Assembly: GCF_900105325.1 (NCBI RefSeq)
Contig: NZ_FNSU01000003.1
Coordinates: forward strand, 2,046,001-2,110,000
Length of the DNA: 64,000 nucleotides
Reading direction: 5' to 3'
From: Pseudomonas marginalis
Lineage (GTDB): Bacteria > Pseudomonadota > Gammaproteobacteria > Pseudomonadales > Pseudomonadaceae
Below, one piece after another: positions 52,131 to 59,831 of the stretch. Made by a program: the position numbers and the translations under genes. The notes beneath the pieces are model-generated. The model was not told the DNA's origin and ran no database searches. It worked only from the letters and a program-made list of their open reading frames with translations. Position 1 is the stretch's first letter, and every line of letters starts with the position of its first letter.

Positions 52131-53517
52131 CATAGGTGAACTGACGGCCGTACAACTGCTGGCGCATTTTCGCGACAAGACCCTGTCGCCGGTGGAGGTC
52201 ACCGAGGATGCATTGCTGCGCATCGAACGCTACAACCCGATGGTCAACGCCTACTGCCATGTGGACCCCGAGGGCGCGCTGCGCGCCGCGCGGGCCTCGG
52301 AGCACCGCTGGTTGAAGGGTGAGCCCTGCGGTGCCCTGGATGGCGTGCCCGCCTCGATCAAGGATCTCACGCTGACGCTCGGCATGCCCACCCGCAAGGG
52401 CTCGCGCACCTCGTCGGCCGAGGGTCCGTGGGACGTCGACGCGCCCTTCCCAGCCTTTATGCGCAAGGCCGGCGCGGTGCTGCTGGGCAAGACCACCACC
52501 CCGGAATTCGGCTGGAAAGGCGTCACCGATAACCCGCTGTACGGCATCACGCGCAACCCGTGGGACACACGCACCACCGCAGGCGGCTCGTCTGGCGGCG
52601 CGGGCGCGGCAGCTGCATTGAACCTGGGCGTGCTGCACCAGGGCAGCGATGCCGGCGGCTCGATCCGCATCCCCTGCGCGTTTACCGGCACCTTCGGGAT
52701 CAAGCCGACGTTCGGCTATGTGCCGCAGTGGCCGGCCAGTTCGATGACCATCCTGTCGCACCTGGGGCCGATGACCCGCACCGTGGAAGACAGCGTGCTG
52801 ATGCTGCAGGCCGTGGCACAGCCGGATGCGCGGGATGGCCTGATCGGCGCGCCGAGGACCACGCCATGGCTCACGCCGCACACGGATTTGAACGGCCTGC
52901 GCGTGGCCTACAGCCCCACGTTTGGCTACGTGGATGTCGACCCGCAGGTGGCCAGGGTGGTCGCCCAGGCGGTCGAGGGCCTGGTGCAGCTGGGTGCCCA
53001 TGTCGAGCAGATCGACCCTGGCTTCAGCGACCCGCTGGAGGTGTTCAGCACCTTGTGGGCGGCGGGCGCGGCACGCCTGACCGGGTCCATGAGCGACGCA
53101 CAGAAACAACTGCTGGACCCTGGGCTGCTGCGCATTGCCCAGCGTGGCGAGCAGTTGAGCCTGGATGACTTCAACGCAGCCCTCGAAGCCCGCGCCGCGC
53201 TGGTGGCCCGGATGGCGGCGTTCCACGAGCATTACGACGTGCTGGTCTCGCCGATGATGCCGATCACCGCGTTCGAGGCCGGACACAACGTACCGCCCGG
53301 TTCCGGGATGCAGGAATGGACCGAGTGGACACCGTTCACCTACCCCTTCAACCTCACCCAGCAACCGGCGGCGTCGGTGCCGTGCGGCTTGGCGGCGAAT
53401 GGCTTGCCGGTGGGGTTGCATGTGGTGGCGGCGCGGTTTGCCGATGAGCAGGTGTTGAGGGTATGCCAGGTGTATGCGCGAGCATTTCCAACCCGACACT
53501 TGCATGCCCCGGTCTGA
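52123..53517 (+). CDS. Amidase-signature family amidase
   Basis: A 464-residue amidase. The Ser-cisSer-Lys triad is visible: Lys in GVPASIKDLTLTLG (about 82), cis-Ser in TTAGGSSGGAGAAAAL and the nucleophile Ser in GSDAGGSIRIPCAF. It hydrolyses a carboxamide to acid and ammonia. With the carbamoylase and the amide-type transporter it forms a route for taking up a nitrogen source and releasing ammonia. The substrate cannot be told from sequence. Confidence 0.9.
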   Translation: MSDIGELTAVQLLAHFRDKTLSPVEVTEDALLRIERYNPMVNAYCHVDPEGALRAARASEHRWLKGEPCGALDGVPASIKDLTLTLGMPTRKGSRTSSAEGPWDVDAPFPAFMRKAGAVLLGKTTTPEFGWKGVTDNPLYGITRNPWDTRTTAGGSSGGAGAAAALNLGVLHQGSDAGGSIRIPCAFTGTFGIKPTFGYVPQWPASSMTILSHLGPMTRTVEDSVLMLQAVAQPDARDGLIGAPRTTPWLTPHTDLNGLRVAYSPTFGYVDVDPQVARVVAQAVEGLVQLGAHVEQIDPGFSDPLEVFSTLWAAGAARLTGSMSDAQKQLLDPGLLRIAQRGEQLSLDDFNAALEARAALVARMAAFHEHYDVLVSPMMPITAFEAGHNVPPGSGMQEWTEWTPFTYPFNLTQQPAASVPCGLAANGLPVGLHVVAARFADEQVLRVCQVYARAFPTRHLHAPV

Positions 53518-53602
53518 TAAATAGCCACTGTGCCTGCGGAATGCGTTGACGCCTGACTCAGTGCTATTCTCGCGCCCTCAATGTTTTCAGGAGTTTTACG
53601 CA

Positions 53603-54115
53603 ATGCCAAGAATACTCACATGGACAGGTCTTTTCTTGGCGCTTGCCTGCTTGCAAGGCTGCGCGCATACCGACCCACTGCTGGGTCAGCCTTACTTCAC
53701 AACGCCAGCCCAGACAGCCAGCGACAAGGCCACCGTTTACTTCGTGCGCGAGTATCGCCTCATGAGCCCGCAATTCATCACCGAAGTCCACGTCGATGGC
53801 CAGTGCCTTGGGGGGCTGCCTACCGGCGGCTACTTCAAGGTGGACTTGCCAGCCGGCGTGCACCGCGTCAGCTCCAACAAAACCTCAATCCTCACGGACG
53901 AAGCCACGCGCCAGTTTGACTTGTCCGTCAAGGCTGGCCAGAGCTACTTCGTGGTGGATCAGGATTTGTGGGCAGAACCCAAGGACGGTTTGACCCTGGG
54001 CGACATGAACAACAATATCTATCGAGGCTCCATGCACTATTTCCGGTGGGCGCTACTGCCTGCCGATACTGCCGTGAAGTTCATGCCCAAGTACCGCTTG
54101 GCCAAATCCAAATAA
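53603..54115 (+). CDS. DUF2846-type lipoprotein
   Basis: A 170-residue protein with a signal peptide and a lipobox (LQGC, Cys about residue 20). The mature part has KATVYFVREYRLM, VHVDGQCLGGLPTGGYFKVDLPAGVHRVSS and a FDLSVKAGQSYFVVDQ strand, typical of the small DUF2846 beta-rich domain. CAGGAG lies before the ATG. Its job is unknown. It stands alone between the amidase and a LysR gene. Confidence 0.8.
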   Translation: MPRILTWTGLFLALACLQGCAHTDPLLGQPYFTTPAQTASDKATVYFVREYRLMSPQFITEVHVDGQCLGGLPTGGYFKVDLPAGVHRVSSNKTSILTDEATRQFDLSVKAGQSYFVVDQDLWAEPKDGLTLGDMNNNIYRGSMHYFRWALLPADTAVKFMPKYRLAKSK

Positions 54116-54242
54116 ATCTATCCCTTTTGAACACCCTGGGCATCCCAGAAGGCGTCTTCGGAGGCAAGCCCCCTCGCACATTTTCTGAGCGCACTCCAAT
54201 CCCCTGCCTCTACAATGTCCCCCATTCATCCCCGGGGGCTTC

Positions 54243-55106
54243 ATGGACATCGAACTGGCACGCACTTTCCTGGAAATCACCCGCTGCGGCAGCCTGGCCG
54301 CCGCAGCCGAGAAACTGCACGTCACCCAGACCGCCATCACCGCACGCGTTAAAAACCTGGAAAGCCAGCTGGGCAGTACGCTGTTCGTGCGCAACCGCGC
54401 CGGTGCACGCCTGACCGCCGACGGCGAGGCGTTTGTGGTGTACGCCAACCAGTTGCTGCAAACCTGGGAAGCCGCGCGGCGTGACCTGCCGCTGCCCGAT
54501 GGCTATCGCAATGTGCTGCATATCGGCGGTGAAGTCAGCCTGTGCAACCCGCTGATGCTCGGTTGGGCCCGGGCCCTGCGCGAACAGATCCCCGGGCATG
54601 CCCTGCGCACCGAAGTGCGTGAAGGTGAATACCTGCTGCGGCAGCTGGAGCTCGGCGTACTCGATGCCGCGCTGGTGTTCCAGCCGCAGTACTGGCCGGG
54701 GTTGCAGGTGGAGCAGGTGCTGGAAGAAAAACTGATCCTGGTGCAATTGACGAGCAAACCGGCCCCGTACGTCTACATCGATTGGGGCCCTGGTTTCCGC
54801 CAGCAGCACGACGCGGCCCTGCCCGACAGGGCTCGCGCGGCGGTAAGTTTCAACCTCGGGCCGCTGGCATTGCAGTACATCCTCGAGAACGGCGGCGCCG
54901 GCTATTTCCGCACGCGGGTGGTACAGAGCTACCTGGACAGCGGCGTGATGCAGCGCGTGCCCAAGGCCCCGGAGTTCAGCTTCCCGACGTTCCTGGTGTA
55001 CTCGCGGGCACGGGATTCGGCGGTGTTGCAACAGGCCCTGGGGCTGCTGCGTGAAGTGGTCAAGGCCGAGAGTGACTGGTCGCAGCGCTGGGACCCGTTG
55101 ATCTGA
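54243..55106 (+). CDS. LysR-family transcriptional regulator
   Basis: A 287-residue LysR protein. The helix-turn-helix is at residues 3-62 (ELARTFLEITRCGSLAAAAE, LHVTQTAITARVKNLESQLG), with a periplasmic-binding-like effector domain to about 285. The short upstream gap (54116-54242) holds a degenerate half REP. It precedes the sterol-desaturase gene by 89 bases on the same strand, so it may regulate it, but LysR genes often act on divergent targets and the link is weak. Confidence 0.87.
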   Translation: MDIELARTFLEITRCGSLAAAAEKLHVTQTAITARVKNLESQLGSTLFVRNRAGARLTADGEAFVVYANQLLQTWEAARRDLPLPDGYRNVLHIGGEVSLCNPLMLGWARALREQIPGHALRTEVREGEYLLRQLELGVLDAALVFQPQYWPGLQVEQVLEEKLILVQLTSKPAPYVYIDWGPGFRQQHDAALPDRARAAVSFNLGPLALQYILENGGAGYFRTRVVQSYLDSGVMQRVPKAPEFSFPTFLVYSRARDSAVLQQALGLLREVVKAESDWSQRWDPLI

Positions 55107-55195
55107 ATCCCTTCCCCGGCGCAGCGCGCAAAACTCGCAGATTCCCGTGTACCAACTAAGCTCAGTCTCCAACAAAAAAACCTGAGCAGCCCGCC

Positions 55196-55873
55196 ATGGT
55201 CCATCCCACCGAGACGTTTCGCAGCCGCTACCGCGCCGAGGTCAGCCCCCATTACAACCCCTGGCTGCACGCCGGCTTTGTGCTCGGCTATGGCGTGTGC
55301 TGCATCGGCCTGGCCGGGGCCTCCACCCACCGAGTTACGCCGTTCGAGTGGCTGACTGTGCCGCTGACCCTGGTGCTCTTCAACCTCTGTATCTACCTGG
55401 TGCATCGCCACCTCGGCCATCACAAGCACGCCTTGGCCCGCCTGTTCTATGCGCGCCACACCGGTGATCACCACAGCTTCTTTACCCCCGGCCACATGAC
55501 CTACGACAGCCCGCGAGACTGGCGCGTCATTCTCTTCCCGGCGTGGCTGATCATGCTGCACAGCCTGGTCATCACCCTCCCCGCCTGGTGGTTGCTCCAG
55601 CACCTGAACGCCAATGTCGCCGGGCTGTTCGCCGGGAGCATGATCCTCGGTTACCTGCTCTACGAAGTGTTCCACGCCTGCGAGCACTTGCCCGCCGACC
55701 ACCCGCTGGCGCGCCTGCCGTGGATTCGCCAGATGCACCGACTGCACGCCCTGCATCACCGCCGAGAGCTGATGCAGGGGCGCAATTTCAATATCGTCCT
55801 CCCGCTGATGGATTACCTGTTCGGCACCCTGTACTGGGAACCGAACCCCAACGACAACCAGGAATCGTCATGA
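55196..55873 (+). CDS. Sterol desaturase / fatty acid hydroxylase family protein
   Basis: A 225-residue integral membrane di-iron protein. The eight-histidine motif is present in pieces: HRHLGHHKH, HTGDHHSFF, HACEHLP and HRLHALHHRRE, between four hydrophobic helices. Such enzymes hydroxylate or desaturate lipids. The next gene overlaps by four bases, suggesting a joint function on a lipid or lactone. Confidence 0.87.
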   Translation: MVHPTETFRSRYRAEVSPHYNPWLHAGFVLGYGVCCIGLAGASTHRVTPFEWLTVPLTLVLFNLCIYLVHRHLGHHKHALARLFYARHTGDHHSFFTPGHMTYDSPRDWRVILFPAWLIMLHSLVITLPAWWLLQHLNANVAGLFAGSMILGYLLYEVFHACEHLPADHPLARLPWIRQMHRLHALHHRRELMQGRNFNIVLPLMDYLFGTLYWEPNPNDNQESS

Positions 55874-56967
55874 GTACCCGTCGAAAGAAAATGCGTCATC
55901 TGCTGTTTGTGCTGCTGCTGGCGGTGATCGCTTTCCTGCTGTTGATGCCGACCAAAGTGCAACCGGTGAACTGGGCTCCGCCCAAGGCGCCATCGATGAA
56001 GGAAGGTGCCTATGCCGACAACCAGCGCCTCAAGGCTGTGCAGAAAATCGGCGCCCAGGGCATCGCCGGCCCCGAGGCCTTGCTGCTCGATGCCCAGGGG
56101 CTTCTGATCAGCGGGCTGCATGACGGCCGCATCATCCGCACGTCGCCCGACAGCCCCACCCTGGAAGTACTGGCCAACACCGGTGGGCGGCCGCTGGGCA
56201 TGGCACTGCACCCGGACGGGCGCTTGATCATTGCCGACGGGGTCAAGGGCTTGCTCGCGCTGGATCCCCAGCGCCAACTGACCGTCCTGAGCGCCAGCGC
56301 CAATGGCGTCCCCTTTGGCTTTACCAATGACGTGACCATCGATGCCGGCGGGCGCTATGCCTACTTCAGCGATGCTTCGAGCCGCTGGGGTTATGGCCAG
56401 GATGGCGAGGCGGTGATCGAGCATGGCGGCGATGGTCGCCTGCTGCGCTATGACTTTCGCAACGGCACCACCGAGGTGTTGCTGGACCAACTGCAATTCG
56501 CCAACGGCGTGGCCCTCGGCCCCGATGAAAATTACCTGCTGGTCAATGAAACCGGGGCGTATCGCATCAGCCGCTACTGGCTCAAGGGCGAACGTGCGGG
56601 CAACCACGACTTGTTTATCGACAACCTGCCCGGCCTGCCGGACAACCTCAGTTTCAACGGCCAGGACCGTTTCTGGGTAGCACTGTACTCACCGCGCAAC
56701 CCGCTGCTGGACAGTTTTGCCGGCTACCCATTGCTGCGCAAGGTGATGGTGCGCGCGCTGATGGTGGTGCCCAAGCCCATTGAGCGCAAAGCCTTCGTGC
56801 TGGGGCTGGACACCGACGGCAAGGTCATCGCCAACTTGCAGGATGGCAGCGCCAGCAATTACTCGCCCATCACCACGGCCCGGGAATATGGCGACTGGCT
56901 GTACCTGGGCTCATTGAAGAATACGAGCATGGCGCGCTTGCCGTTGAAGCTGGCGTTGGCGCAATAA
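55870..56967 (+). CDS. SMP-30/strictosidine-synthase-like beta-propeller protein
   Basis: A 365-residue protein with an N-terminal membrane anchor (about 9-25) and a six-bladed propeller. Motifs are GRPLGMALHPDGRLIIADG, NDVTIDAGGRYAYFSDASSRW and FANGVALGPDENYLLVNE. These fit the strictosidine synthase-like branch, which holds lactonases and arylesterases. It overlaps the desaturase gene (ATGA) and ends in a strong hairpin. The substrate is unknown. Confidence 0.85.
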   Translation: MSTRRKKMRHLLFVLLLAVIAFLLLMPTKVQPVNWAPPKAPSMKEGAYADNQRLKAVQKIGAQGIAGPEALLLDAQGLLISGLHDGRIIRTSPDSPTLEVLANTGGRPLGMALHPDGRLIIADGVKGLLALDPQRQLTVLSASANGVPFGFTNDVTIDAGGRYAYFSDASSRWGYGQDGEAVIEHGGDGRLLRYDFRNGTTEVLLDQLQFANGVALGPDENYLLVNETGAYRISRYWLKGERAGNHDLFIDNLPGLPDNLSFNGQDRFWVALYSPRNPLLDSFAGYPLLRKVMVRALMVVPKPIERKAFVLGLDTDGKVIANLQDGSASNYSPITTAREYGDWLYLGSLKNTSMARLPLKLALAQ

Positions 56968-56973
56968 CGCAAA

Positions 56974-57006
56974 CAGGGCATACAGGCGCCTGGCCTGTAT
57001 GCCCTG
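56974..57006. terminator. Strong hairpin between convergent genes
   Basis: CAGGGCATACAGGC and its exact complement (14-base arms) flank a five-base loop, seven bases after the stop of the propeller gene and before the convergent secreted-protein gene. No long T run follows; it may act from both sides. Confidence 0.7.
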
Positions 57007-57027
57007 GGTACTACGGGTCACTCATGT

Positions 57028-58539
57028 TCAGCTCTTGGTGCTGCTCAGCAAGGTCTGTTTGCACAGGTGGCCGAAGCTGACGAACTCGGTGTTGTCACCA
57101 CCGACGCCGATACCCGGGTATTCCAGTACTTCCATGCGCCACACGCCGTAGTTGAAGTCGGTACGCCAGGTGTTGTTGTAGCCCTGGGCATAGTCGACAA
57201 AGGTGGTCTGGAAATCACCGAAGCAGGTGCCCACGTTGATCGTGCCCGCCGCTTGGCCCGCACTGTCGGTCGCCGCCGAATACGCCTTGTAGACGATATC
57301 GCCGTTGGCCGGGTCGATCCGCTGGTCGAGATAGACGATCGGGTGCAGGCCCACCAGCGGTGCACCGGTGCTGTCCGACAGGCCCATGGTCCAGGTCAGG
57401 TCGCGATAGGCTTGGGTGGTCATGTAGCCGTAGCCCACGTCGGAAGCCGAATACGGAATGCGCAACACGTTCGCCTCGCCCTTCACATCCGGGCTGTTGA
57501 CCCGCGGGTTGGAACCAAACGACAAGTTGTACTTGCCGGTCGCGCTCCACGGCTCGTTCGGGTGCTGGTTCGGCCGCACACGTACCTTGACCACGCCACC
57601 GACACCCGGGCTCGGGATCGAGGTCGACACGACGTTGGCCCCCACGGTGACCCACTGGGCGCCATCGAAACGCTCGAGGATCCACTTGTTGCGCGTGCTG
57701 CCACTGGTCGCATCGGCCGTCAGCGCAATACCCACACTCTGGCCACGGACGGCGGTGAAATCGAAGTAATCGACATCATCCAGGCTGTCGGCATTGCCGT
57801 TGATGTAGTTGAGGGTGTCCGGCAGTTGGAAGGCCGTGTCCGGGGTGTCATTGGGTTCGAACGCATCAAGGTTGGTATCGACCGCGACGCCGAACTGAAA
57901 GCTCGAGCCCTGGACCGCCGCGTTGGCCTCCATGAACCAGTAGTAATCGCCGGCCGGCACCACGCCGCCAAGGCTTTCATCGCCCGTGCCGGGGTTATTG
58001 GAGGTGCCCAGGGGCAGCGGATTGCCCTGGCCGTCGTCCTGGAACAGCGACAACGACATGTCGGTGCCTGCGGTCTGGTTGACCAGCAGAACATTGATCC
58101 GCGCCTTCTGCGGCAGGTTGAAGTGGTAGCACAGCAGGTCGCCGGTTTGCACGCCATCGATCGTATAGAGCGAGTTGATGTCCAGCGTCTGCTCACAGCC
58201 CTGGACCAGCGCAGCCTGCACGGCGGGCGCCGACTGGGCCGTGGCTTTTTGTACCTTGGCCACCCTGGCCGGCGCAGTGTTGTCTTCCACCACCGAGTCA
58301 GCCTTCGCCTTGGGGGCAAACAGGGTTTTCTTCTGCTGGGCACCCGCCAGCAATTGCTGTTTGAGGGCAGCCGTCGCCTTGTTGGCCTTGACCTTCGCAG
58401 CGCTTTTCAAGCCTTGCTTGACCGCAGGAGGCGCCGCTTGCGCAGCCAGGTGAGGGTATTGTTCAGCGAGGGCAAAGGCCGAGACAAAGCAGGTGGCCGC
58501 CATGGCCGCACCGAGCATAAAGGCTTTTTTCGATTTCAT
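57028..58539 (-). CDS. Secreted protein with PPC-like beta domains
   Basis: A 503-residue exported protein. The signal peptide (about 1-25) is followed by an Ala/Lys-rich low-complexity region (about 30-110). Next is a beta-sandwich like bacterial pre-peptidase C-terminal domains: DLLCYHFNLPQKARINVLL, GVVPAGDYYWFMEANAA. A second such unit is introduced by DAFEPNDTPDTAFQLPD. The C-terminal third (about 370-500) is unlike anything I recognise and has two cysteines that may pair. I see no protease catalytic domain, so it is probably a secreted or surface protein of unknown role. Confidence 0.75.
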   Translation of the reverse strand: MKSKKAFMLGAAMAATCFVSAFALAEQYPHLAAQAAPPAVKQGLKSAAKVKANKATAALKQQLLAGAQQKKTLFAPKAKADSVVEDNTAPARVAKVQKATAQSAPAVQAALVQGCEQTLDINSLYTIDGVQTGDLLCYHFNLPQKARINVLLVNQTAGTDMSLSLFQDDGQGNPLPLGTSNNPGTGDESLGGVVPAGDYYWFMEANAAVQGSSFQFGVAVDTNLDAFEPNDTPDTAFQLPDTLNYINGNADSLDDVDYFDFTAVRGQSVGIALTADATSGSTRNKWILERFDGAQWVTVGANVVSTSIPSPGVGGVVKVRVRPNQHPNEPWSATGKYNLSFGSNPRVNSPDVKGEANVLRIPYSASDVGYGYMTTQAYRDLTWTMGLSDSTGAPLVGLHPIVYLDQRIDPANGDIVYKAYSAATDSAGQAAGTINVGTCFGDFQTTFVDYAQGYNNTWRTDFNYGVWRMEVLEYPGIGVGGDNTEFVSFGHLCKQTLLSSTKS

Positions 58540-58652
58540 TTTTTATCCATCCATAGTTAAAAACTGAAGGTCAGGTGACATCCGGTCACCTGGGATGGAA
58601 TCTAGCCAACAACTGTATGCATGTCCAGTATTTTTGTAGGAAATTTCTTCAT

Positions 58653-59831
58653 CTAATACCCGGTCATCTCCAGGTACCCCACCCCACCCTCAAACCGCAC
58701 CGGCCCTTCCCAGTACGGAATACTCAGGTTCATCCAGGCCTTGGGGTTGACGGCCTGGGTGGTGATATCCAGCTGCTTGCCGGGAATTTTCAGCGACCAG
58801 CGTGTGGGAATCTGGCGGCCGTCAATCGCCGTGGTGTCCAGCGGTGCCAGTTGGATGTCGGCGTTGTGCAGGGTCTGGGTGTGGCCTTCGCGGTCGATCC
58901 AGGTGCCGGTCAGGTAGGACGCGCCGTCGGTTTGCCGCACCCGAAACAGCATCAGTTGCTCGCCTCGGTCCAGGTGCAGGGAGAACCAGTCCCAGCCGGT
59001 CTGGCTGGCGGTCAGCGGTTGGCTGCTCCATTCGCGGTCGAGCCACGCCGGGCCGCTGACCTGATACGTCTTACCGTCGATGCTGACACTGCCCTCGGCG
59101 GTAAAAAACGGCTGGCTGTAGTAGTACGACGCCTGGCCCTGATCGGATTTGCGGCTGTAGCCGTTGTCGCCTTGCAACACCAATGGCCGGCTGGAGGTGA
59201 GGCGCAGGTCGTAGGCAAATTGCGCCCCGCTGGCCTTGAGTTGCATGTCCGCCAAGGCGCTCGCGGCGCCGGGCTGGCTGGCGAAATTCCAGTCGTCGAT
59301 CCAGGCGTTGAACGGCGCGGCCTGCGCCCCGGCCTGGCCGACGCCACCGCGGGCGAAGCGTTCGGCGGCGTAGTGGTGGGTGGCGGAGGTGACGGCGGCG
59401 TGGCCGAGCCATACGGTCGAGTCGTGCCAGCCCGCCTGCGTCGGCCCGGCCTTGAGGGCGTTGCGAAACAGCGTCCATTGCACGCCGAACACATTGCCCT
59501 GGGCGTCCTTGAGGTTGGCGGTGACGTACCACCACTCGATCCGAAAGCCGTCGTGGGGGCCGTGGTCCTCGGGAAAGCTGAAGACCTTGCCGGGCAGCAC
59601 CTGGGCAAAGTCGGCCGCGTCACTGCCCAGGCCGGCGAAGCTTTCCGGCGGCGCAGGTTGTTGGTCGCACGCGCCTAACAGCAACAGAAGAAGCCCTGTA
59701 GGAGCGAGCTTGCTCGCGAAAAACGTCAACGATAACGCGGGCATTCCGGCTGCACGCGGCGCTCTCGGGTTTTTCGCGAGCAAGCTCGCTCCTACAGAGA
59801 GGACAGCCAGGAACAGGGGCTTAATCTTCAT
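58653..59831 (-). CDS. AttH/CrtC-like lipocalin lipoprotein with REP element inside its signal peptide
   Basis: A 392-residue product. The body (from about residue 55) is the AttH/carotenoid 1,2-hydratase-like fold: FRIEWWYVTANLKDAQGNVFG, PAWLDREWSSQPL, GWDWFSLHLDRGEQLMLFR. The N-terminus MKIKPLFLAVLS looks like the first half of a signal peptide and LLLLLLGAC like its second half with lipobox. Between them about 34 residues (VGASLLAK to FASKLAPT) come from a REP element. The frame is kept. An internal ATG within the REP part could start a shorter signal peptide. It is last in an operon with an ABC ATPase and permease, overlapping the latter. Confidence 0.82.
   Translation of the reverse strand: MKIKPLFLAVLSVGASLLAKNPRAPRAAGMPALSLTFFASKLAPTGLLLLLLGACDQQPAPPESFAGLGSDAADFAQVLPGKVFSFPEDHGPHDGFRIEWWYVTANLKDAQGNVFGVQWTLFRNALKAGPTQAGWHDSTVWLGHAAVTSATHHYAAERFARGGVGQAGAQAAPFNAWIDDWNFASQPGAASALADMQLKASGAQFAYDLRLTSSRPLVLQGDNGYSRKSDQGQASYYYSQPFFTAEGSVSIDGKTYQVSGPAWLDREWSSQPLTASQTGWDWFSLHLDRGEQLMLFRVRQTDGASYLTGTWIDREGHTQTLHNADIQLAPLDTTAIDGRQIPTRWSLKIPGKQLDITTQAVNPKAWMNLSIPYWEGPVRFEGGVGYLEMTGY
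59697..59796. repeat. REP/REPIN element inside a coding sequence
   Basis: A 100-base hairpin, TGTAGGAGCGAGC with complement, of the same family as 26924 and 39546. It is inside the signal-peptide part of the AttH-like gene and is read through in frame. Confidence 0.9.
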
